Position numbers and translations under genes: made by a program. A stretch of 64,000 nucleotides of DNA, from assembly GCF_000513895.2 (NCBI RefSeq), contig NZ_CP165783.1:248001-312000 (forward strand), written 5' to 3'. The stretch's first letter is position 1; each line of letters begins with the position of its first letter. This document shows, in pieces, positions 58,776-64,000 of this stretch. The stretch is from Ensifer sp. WSM1721 (GTDB taxonomy: Bacteria > Pseudomonadota > Alphaproteobacteria > Rhizobiales > Rhizobiaceae). The notes beneath the pieces were generated by a model. It was not told the DNA's origin, did no database searches, and worked only from the letters and a program-made list of their open reading frames with translations.

Positions 58776-59885
58776 TCAGGTTCCGGTGCGCGCGAGCTCG
58801 GCTGCTGGCGTTTCTACCTTTTGCGGCGACTGTTGCTGGTTCTCCTCCTTGCGGAAAAGCTTCCATTTCGTCGGTCGGAAGGCGACGCGGGTGTGATCGG
58901 TGGAGGTCGCGCGCTCCGGCGGCAGCTCGATCTCCACGGAATGGTGGGCTCGCCCGAGATCGAGTTCGAGGTGGCGGGTGCCGGCCACCCGCCGGCTGGC
59001 CGTGACGAGACCGGCAAGACAGCCGCCGCAGCCGTCGATCAGTTCGATGTCGTGCGGGCGGAAGTGGAGGGTTGCCGTGCCATCTGGCTCGTTGGCGGCC
59101 CGGAGGCCGATTGGCCGGTCCTCGAACCAGATCTCGCCATTGGCAAGCGTGACGTTGAGACAGTTCGACTGGCCGATGAAGCCGTAGACGAAGGGCGAGA
59201 CCGGATGATCGTAAATCTCGTCGGGGGTGCCGACCTGCTCGATGGCGCCCTTGCTCATGACGACCACGCGGTCGGCAAGCTCCAGCGCCTCTTCCTGATC
59301 GTGGGTCACGAAGATCGTAGTGTGGCCGGTGCGGTCGTGGATCTCGCGCAGCCACTTCCGGAGCTCCTTGCGCACCTGCGCGTCGAGTGCGCCGAAGGGC
59401 TCGTCGAGAAGCAGCACGTTCGGTTCGACCGCCATGGCGCGGGCAAGCGCCACGCGCTGCCGTTGACCGCCGGAAAGCTGGCCCGGGTAGCGCTTCTCGA
59501 GACCGGAGAGCTGCACGAGATCGATGAGGTCGAGTGCGCGACGGCGGATCTCAGCGGCGGGCGGCCGGCGGTTGGCCGGCCGCACTTTGAGCCCGAAGGA
59601 GACATTGTCGAGCACCGTCATGTGACGGAACAGGGCGTAGTGCTGGAAGACGAAACCGATGTTTCGCTCCTGCACGCTCTTTCTCGATGCATCCTGTTCG
59701 CCGAAGAAGATCATGCCCTCGGTCGGGCTCTCAAGACCGGCCACCAGTCGCAGCAGGGTTGTCTTTCCCGAGCCGGAGGGACCGAGAAGGGCGATCAGTT
59801 CACCGGACCGGATGTCGAGGGAAACGTCTTCGAGCGCCGGGAAGCGGCCGAATTCCTTGCGTATGTTCTGGACGCGGACTTCCAT
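58776..59885 (-). CDS. cysA: Sulfate/thiosulfate ABC transporter ATPase
   Basis: A 369-residue ATPase. Walker A is GPSGSGKTT, the Q-loop is [20 protein letters not shown] (HYALFRHM is the CysA hallmark), signature [16 protein letters not shown], Walker [12 protein letters not shown] and switch [12 protein letters not shown]. The C-terminal TOBE domain includes [14 protein letters not shown] and [13 protein letters not shown] at 59885 is preferred; the TTG at 59903 overlaps the cysW stop. Last gene of a leftward operon. Confidence 0.96.
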   Translation of the reverse strand: MEVRVQNIRKEFGRFPALEDVSLDIRSGELIALLGPSGSGKTTLLRLVAGLESPTEGMIFFGEQDASRKSVQERNIGFVFQHYALFRHMTVLDNVSFGLKVRPANRRPPAAEIRRRALDLIDLVQLSGLEKRYPGQLSGGQRQRVALARAMAVEPNVLLLDEPFGALDAQVRKELRKWLREIHDRTGHTTIFVTHDQEEALELADRVVVMSKGAIEQVGTPDEIYDHPVSPFVYGFIGQSNCLNVTLANGEIWFEDRPIGLRAANEPDGTATLHFRPHDIELIDGCGGCLAGLVTASRRVAGTRHLELDLGRAHHSVEIELPPERATSTDHTRVAFRPTKWKLFRKEENQQQSPQKVETPAAELARTGT

Positions 59886-59899
59886 TGGTGTCTGGCCTT

Positions 59900-60787
59900 T
59901 CAATGCCTGCGGCTGGCAGCGATCTCGTCGCTGTAGCGAAGTTCAAGTCCCGTCTTCAAAACGAGCGTTACCAGCGCCAGAAGCGCAAGGAGTGCCGCCA
60001 CCGCAAAGGCGGCGACGAAGTTGTATTCATTATAGAGGATTTCGACCTGCAACGGCATCGTGTTCGTCTGACCGCGAATATGGCCGGAAACGACCGAGAC
60101 GGCACCGAACTCGCCCATGGCGCGGGCATTGCAGAGCAGTACCCCGTATAGCAGGCCCCATTTGATGTTCGGTAGTGTCACGTGCCAGAAAGTCTGCCAG
60201 CCGGTCGCCCCCAAGGAGAGCGCCGCTTCTTCATCACTCGTGCCCTGCTCTTGCATCAGCGGGATCAGTTCGCGGGCGACGAAGGGAAAGGTCACGAAGA
60301 CCGTGGCGAGCACAAGGCCCGGGACGGCAAAGAGAATCTGGATGCCGTAGCTCTGGAGGATGGGGCCGAGCGCGCTGTTGGCACCGAAGAGCAGCACGAA
60401 GACGAGGCCCGAAATGACCGGCGATACGGAAAAGGGCAGGTCGATCAGCGTCGTCAGGAACGCCTTGCCCTTGAACTCGAACTTGGCGATCGCCCAGGCG
60501 GCCGCCACGCCGAAGGCGAGGTTGAGCGGCACCGCGATCCCCGCGACCGTGAGCGTCAGCAGGATGGCCGAAAAGGTTTCGGGGTCCCGGAGAGCTGCCA
60601 GGAATTCTGCCGGTCCTTTGCGGAAGGCCTCGATGAAGACGGTGGCGAGCGGCAGGAGAAGGAAGAGCACGACGAAGCCGAGTGCGATGGCGATCAACAT
60701 CGCGCGGGCAAGTCGCGTCTCCGACGTTGCCGCCTCGATTGCCCTGGATGGCGCCGTGATCGACGCGGTGACGGCGTCATGAGCCAT
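59900..60787 (-). CDS. cysW: Sulfate ABC transporter permease CysW
   Basis: A 295-residue permease with six membrane helices. The basic N-terminal segment precedes [20 protein letters not shown]. The coupling loop is [21 protein letters not shown], containing the EAA motif. [22 protein letters not shown] is the CysW-specific block. The start overlaps the end of cysT by 11 bases. It pairs with CysT as the heterodimeric channel. Confidence 0.96.
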   Translation of the reverse strand: MAHDAVTASITAPSRAIEAATSETRLARAMLIAIALGFVVLFLLLPLATVFIEAFRKGPAEFLAALRDPETFSAILLTLTVAGIAVPLNLAFGVAAAWAIAKFEFKGKAFLTTLIDLPFSVSPVISGLVFVLLFGANSALGPILQSYGIQILFAVPGLVLATVFVTFPFVARELIPLMQEQGTSDEEAALSLGATGWQTFWHVTLPNIKWGLLYGVLLCNARAMGEFGAVSVVSGHIRGQTNTMPLQVEILYNEYNFVAAFAVAALLALLALVTLVLKTGLELRYSDEIAASRRH

Positions 60788-61634
60788 AGCCGTACCTCCC
60801 TCTGCTCCAAGCCTGGATCATGTTGATGACCAGCAGCATGAAGAAGGACAGAAGCAGCATCACCGACGCGATCGCTGTCGCTGCCGCGTAGTTGAACTCC
60901 TCGAGGCGGATGATGATCAACAGCGGCGCAATCTCCGAAACATAGGGCAGATTGCCGGCGATGAAGATTACCGAACCGTATTCACCGACGCCGCGGGCGA
61001 AGGCGAGAGCGAATCCGGTGAGACCGGCCGGCAGCAAGCCAGGCAACAGGACCCGGCTGATCGTCTGGAAGCGGTTGGCGCCGAGGGTCGCCGCAGCTTC
61101 CTCGACCTCCTTGTCGATCTCCTCCATGATCGGCTGGACTGTGCGGACCACGAAGGGCAGACCGACGAAGATGAGCGCCACGACGATGCCGGCCGGTGTG
61201 AACGCGATCTTGATGCCGAGCGGTTCGAGCAGCGACCCGATCCAGCCGTTCGGCGCATAGAGTGCTGTCAGCGCAATGCCGGCCACGGCTGTTGGCAGCG
61301 CGAAGGGTAGATCGACCATGGCGTCGATCACACGCTTGCCCGGAAAGCGATAGCGCACGAGCACCCAGGCGAGGATGACGCCGAAGAAGAGATTGACGAC
61401 GGCCGCAATGAAGGCCGTGCCGAAGCTGATCGTAAGCGCGTTGACTGTGCGCGGGTCGAGCGTCAGCTCGATGAACTTCGACCATCCGAGGCCGCTTGAG
61501 CGCCAGATCAGGCCGGATATGGGGATGAGTACGATGAGGGTCAGCCAAGCCAGTGTGACGCCGAGCGCCAATCCGAAACCCGGAATGACACTCGGCTGCC
61601 GAAACCGCCATCGCGTGCTGCTGCGAGAGGCCAT
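60777..61634 (-). CDS. cysT: Sulfate ABC transporter permease CysT
   Basis: A 285-residue permease with six helices. Blocks: [20 protein letters not shown] (helix 1), [20 protein letters not shown], and the EAA coupling loop [42 protein letters not shown] matches CysT/CysU. The start lies 6 bases after the sbp stop. Its partner CysW follows with an 11-base overlap. Confidence 0.96.
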   Translation of the reverse strand: MASRSSTRWRFRQPSVIPGFGLALGVTLAWLTLIVLIPISGLIWRSSGLGWSKFIELTLDPRTVNALTISFGTAFIAAVVNLFFGVILAWVLVRYRFPGKRVIDAMVDLPFALPTAVAGIALTALYAPNGWIGSLLEPLGIKIAFTPAGIVVALIFVGLPFVVRTVQPIMEEIDKEVEEAAATLGANRFQTISRVLLPGLLPAGLTGFALAFARGVGEYGSVIFIAGNLPYVSEIAPLLIIIRLEEFNYAAATAIASVMLLLSFFMLLVINMIQAWSRGRYGYGS

Positions 61635-61640
61635 GAAGTA

Positions 61641-62666
61641 CTATTGTCCCGGCTTGTAGATCTGATCGAAAACTCCGCCGTCGGCGAAGAACTTCGGCTG
61701 AGATTCCTTCCAGCCGCCGAATTCGTCAATAGTGACGAGTTTCACCTCGGCGAAGCGGGCGATGTCCGCGGGGTCGGCAGCCTCCGGCTTGAAGGGGCGA
61801 TAGTAATGTTTGGCGGCGATCTTCTGCCCGACATCGCTGTAGAGATAGTTGAGATAGGCTTCCGCCACCTTGCGCGTGCCCTTGCTGTCGACATTGCCGT
61901 CGACAAGTGCCACGGGCGGCTCCGCCTTGATCGAAATCGACGGGGTGACGATCTCGAAATTGTCGGGCCCGAGCTCTTCCAGCGAAAGGTAGGCCTCGTT
62001 TTCCCAGGCGAGAAGCACGTCGCCGAGGCCGCGCTGGACGAAGGTCGTCGTTGCGCCACGGGCCCCGGTGTCGAGGACCGGAACATGCTTGAAGAGCTGC
62101 GCGACGTATTCCTGTGCCTTGGCATCGTCGCCGTTGTTGGCGACGCGGGCCCAGGCCCAGGCGGCGAGGAAGTTCCAACGGGCGCCGCCGGAGGTCTTCG
62201 GGTTCGGCGTGATCACCTGGATGCCGTCTTTGGTGAGGTCACCCCAATCCTTAATGCCTTTCGGGTTGCCCTTGCGGACGAGGAAGACGATCGTCGATGT
62301 GTAGGGAGAGCTGTTGTTTTCCAGCCGCCCTTTCCAGTCGGCGGGGATCTTGCCGGTTGCGGTGGCGATCGCGTCGATGTCGGCTTCGAGAGCCAAAGTG
62401 ACCACGTCCGCTTCCAGCCCGTCGATCACCGACCGCGCCTGCTTGCCGGAGCCGCCATGCGACGTCTGGATCGTCACCGTTTCGCCGGTATCGGCCTTCC
62501 ACTTTTCGGTGAAGGCAGCGTTGAAATCCTTGTACAGTTCCCGTGTCGGATCGTAGGAAACATTGAGGATTGTCGCATCCGCATGAGCGGGGCCGACTGA
62601 ACCAAGCTGTAGGCTTCCGACCACGAGGGCTAATTTAATTATTCCGGCAAGTGTTCTCGAGCTCAT
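61641..62666 (-). CDS. sbp: Sulfate-binding periplasmic protein
   Basis: A 341-residue periplasmic protein. Signal peptide MSSRTLAGIIKLALVVGSLQ with cleavage near AHA-DA. Sulfate-binding blocks are ILNVSYDPTRELYKDFN (PROSITE-like start), IQTSHGGSGKQARSVIDGL, TPNPKTSGGARWNFLAAWAW and TFVQRGLGDVLLAWENEA. Start at 62666 follows GGAGG; an ATG 12 bases upstream is the alternative. First gene of the sbp-cysT-cysW-cysA operon. The upstream 284-base gap holds the promoter. Confidence 0.95.
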   Translation of the reverse strand: MSSRTLAGIIKLALVVGSLQLGSVGPAHADATILNVSYDPTRELYKDFNAAFTEKWKADTGETVTIQTSHGGSGKQARSVIDGLEADVVTLALEADIDAIATATGKIPADWKGRLENNSSPYTSTIVFLVRKGNPKGIKDWGDLTKDGIQVITPNPKTSGGARWNFLAAWAWARVANNGDDAKAQEYVAQLFKHVPVLDTGARGATTTFVQRGLGDVLLAWENEAYLSLEELGPDNFEIVTPSISIKAEPPVALVDGNVDSKGTRKVAEAYLNYLYSDVGQKIAAKHYYRPFKPEAADPADIARFAEVKLVTIDEFGGWKESQPKFFADGGVFDQIYKPGQ

Positions 62667-62848
62667 CTCGACCTCCATCCTTTGCCAGATAAAACTATCA
62701 ATTTAATCAACTACCACAACGCAAACTTATGACGCGCCGGGCGGAATTCGTGAAATCTCATTTCGTTCTTTAGCTATTTGCCGGAATGCCTTGCCCGCTC
62801 AGGTCCCCGCGGCATCCGCATTCCGCCTGCAAGATAGCACGGGATCTT

Positions 62849-62875
62849 AGCGACGCACTAAAATTATGCGTCGCT
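62849..62875 (-). terminator. Hairpin after the aldolase gene
   Basis: AGCGACGCA pairs with TGCGTCGCT over 9 bases around a 9-base AT-rich loop, 76 bases past the stop of the leftward aldolase-like gene. No U-run on the minus strand. Confidence 0.5.
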
Positions 62876-62950
62876 CGATAGCAGCCGCTGCGCAAAGAAG
62901 CGGCCCGGCTTGCCCGCGTTGGATGCCGAGGGGACGTCCAGCCAACAGAA

Positions 62951-64000
62951 TTAAAGGACGCAGCCGCGGGCGGGGATGGGCCATTGCCCTTTCGGCTTTC
63001 CGCCCTCGAGGATGTGCACGGCGTCAACCATGTTGGTAACGACGCAGGCGTGGTTCGGAACGATGCGGACCTGCTCGCCGACCTTGAGGCCGATCGGCCC
63101 GTCCGACACGAGGCGGCCGTGCTCCTCCGAGAGCTGGTCGATCCGGATGTCGTCGCGGCCGAGGACATGGCCAAAGCCGCTGAGCCCGAGGAGGTCCGAA
63201 GTCAGGACCTTGCTGCCGGCGTCGATGATCGCCCTGTTTTCCGCCGGGGCGGAGACGACGGTCGCAAGCACGGTTAGCGCGCAGTCTTCCCAAGTGGCCA
63301 CGCCGCGGACGACGAGTGAGCGGTCGTTATAGATATAGGTTCCCGGCCGATATTCCGTGGTGATGGGCGCTTCCGCCGCTTCCATCATGCCCGGAGTACC
63401 GCCGGAGGTAATGGTCGGCACTTTGAGCCCATCCGCCTCGATCAGCCGCTTCGCCTCGCTCATGAAGGATTGTACCCGGGCCGCGCCGTCGGCCGGCGGA
63501 TAGGTCATCAAACCGCCGAAGCGCAAACCGGGAGCATCGCCGATCCGGCGGGCAAGCATGGCGGCTTCCGTGGGCGTCGCGACGCCGCAACGGTCGGCGC
63601 CCGTATTGCATTCGACGAGCACGGCCAGCGGCTTGCCGGCATGGGCGAAGTGAACGGACAAACCGTCGATGACCGTTTGATTGTCCGCCACCACGCTGAG
63701 GGTGACCCGTTCGTTCAACCTTTCGAGACGCGCGAGCTTTTCTTTCCCGAGGATATTGTAGGTGATCAGCACGTCCTTGATCCGGGCGCTGCCGTCGACC
63801 ATCGCCTCCGCTTCGGTCACCTTTTGACAGGTGATGCCGATCGCTCCGGCGTCGAGCTGCAGTTCGGCCATCTGCGGCAGCTTGTGCGTCTTTATGTGCG
63901 GGCGCACGCCGATGCCGTTCCGATCGGCATAGTCCTGAAACCTGCGGATGTTGCGCCGCGCGATGTCGATATCGACCAAGACGGCGGGGGTTTCGATCGG
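62951..64000 (-). CDS. D-threonine aldolase/D-serine dehydratase-like PLP enzyme (partial)
   Basis: At least 350 residues of a fold-type III PLP enzyme; the gene starts beyond base 64000, since the frame continues with IETPAVLVDID before the first internal start, as in family members. PLP lysine is in RPHIKTHKLPQMA. GADRCGV and TSGGTPGMMEA bind phosphate. The C-terminal domain has PNHACVVTNMVDAVHI, with the His-x-Cys metal pair seen in D-serine dehydratase and D-threonine aldolase. It breaks down D-3-hydroxy amino acids. It is leftward, upstream of the sulfate operon but separated from it by 284 bases. Confidence 0.92.
   Translation of the reverse strand, partial: PIETPAVLVDIDIARRNIRRFQDYADRNGIGVRPHIKTHKLPQMAELQLDAGAIGITCQKVTEAEAMVDGSARIKDVLITYNILGKEKLARLERLNERVTLSVVADNQTVIDGLSVHFAHAGKPLAVLVECNTGADRCGVATPTEAAMLARRIGDAPGLRFGGLMTYPPADGAARVQSFMSEAKRLIEADGLKVPTITSGGTPGMMEAAEAPITTEYRPGTYIYNDRSLVVRGVATWEDCALTVLATVVSAPAENRAIIDAGSKVLTSDLLGLSGFGHVLGRDDIRIDQLSEEHGRLVSDGPIGLKVGEQVRIVPNHACVVTNMVDAVHILEGGKPKGQWPIPARGCVL

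Overview
The window is GC-rich, densely coded alphaproteobacterial DNA. It most resembles a Sinorhizobium/Ensifer replicon. Evidence: RIME-like mosaic repeats, a RirA/IRO-type iron box, GGAA-N6-TTCC boxes like those reported for IolR, GGAAC-N16/17-NGTT promoters like those of the rhizobial general-stress sigma factor RpoE2, and gene blocks (nirB-nirD-nasA-cysG with nasT-nasS; ivd-mccB-ridA-mccA-hmgL; RES/Xre; cysTWA) that I recall from the pSymB chromid of S. meliloti. No rRNA, tRNA, phage, insertion sequence or CRISPR array was seen. The species and replicon assignment is inference.

Layout. 1-5.2 kb: a CUT2-type sugar/polyol ABC transporter with a sugar isomerase-like protein and a beta-hydroxyacid dehydrogenase, all on the minus strand. 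5.2-7.7 kb: a 3-methyladenine glycosylase, a DUF763 protein and a small protein. 7.7-11.6 kb: a CheB-CheR-PAS-HWE kinase fusion overlapping a receiver protein. 11.9-21.5 kb: a stress island of small proteins, cupin, GST, the uracil-DNA binder UdgX, TreZ/GlgX for trehalose and glycogen, CBS and DUF4168 proteins, with several RpoE2-like promoters. 21.7-22.3 kb: palindromic repeats and a probable sRNA with four CCTCCTCCC loops. 22.4-27.4 kb: a methyltransferase divergent from an iron-type ABC transporter with two tandem binding proteins. 27.8-33.2 kb: an Rrf2 regulator, an SfnB-like flavoprotein and two related FAD/NAD(P) proteins. 33.4-39.4 kb: NfeD protease, slipin, phasin-like protein, universal stress protein, alcohol dehydrogenase, Nudix and Hsp20.

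39.6-48.7 kb is the nitrate assimilation block, all minus strand: nasT-nasS, then a leader, a small ORF, nirB-nirD-nasA-cysG. Before nirB there is a textbook sigma54 promoter, followed by a hairpin whose hexaloop fits the ANTAR rule and a later U-run. This suggests dual control by nitrogen status (NtrC/sigma54) and by nitrate (NasS releasing NasT). The cysG gene lacks most of its methyltransferase domain.

49.1-64 kb: an Xre regulator, gluconokinase, the leucine/isovalerate degradation operon (ivd to methylglutaconyl-CoA hydratase) with a RidA gene inside, a RES/Xre toxin-antitoxin pair with its own promoter and operator, two intergenic repeats, the sulfate ABC transporter operon (sbp-cysT-cysW-cysA, minus strand) and the start-truncated gene of a D-threonine aldolase-like enzyme. 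Functions rest on motif reading alone; no database search was possible.
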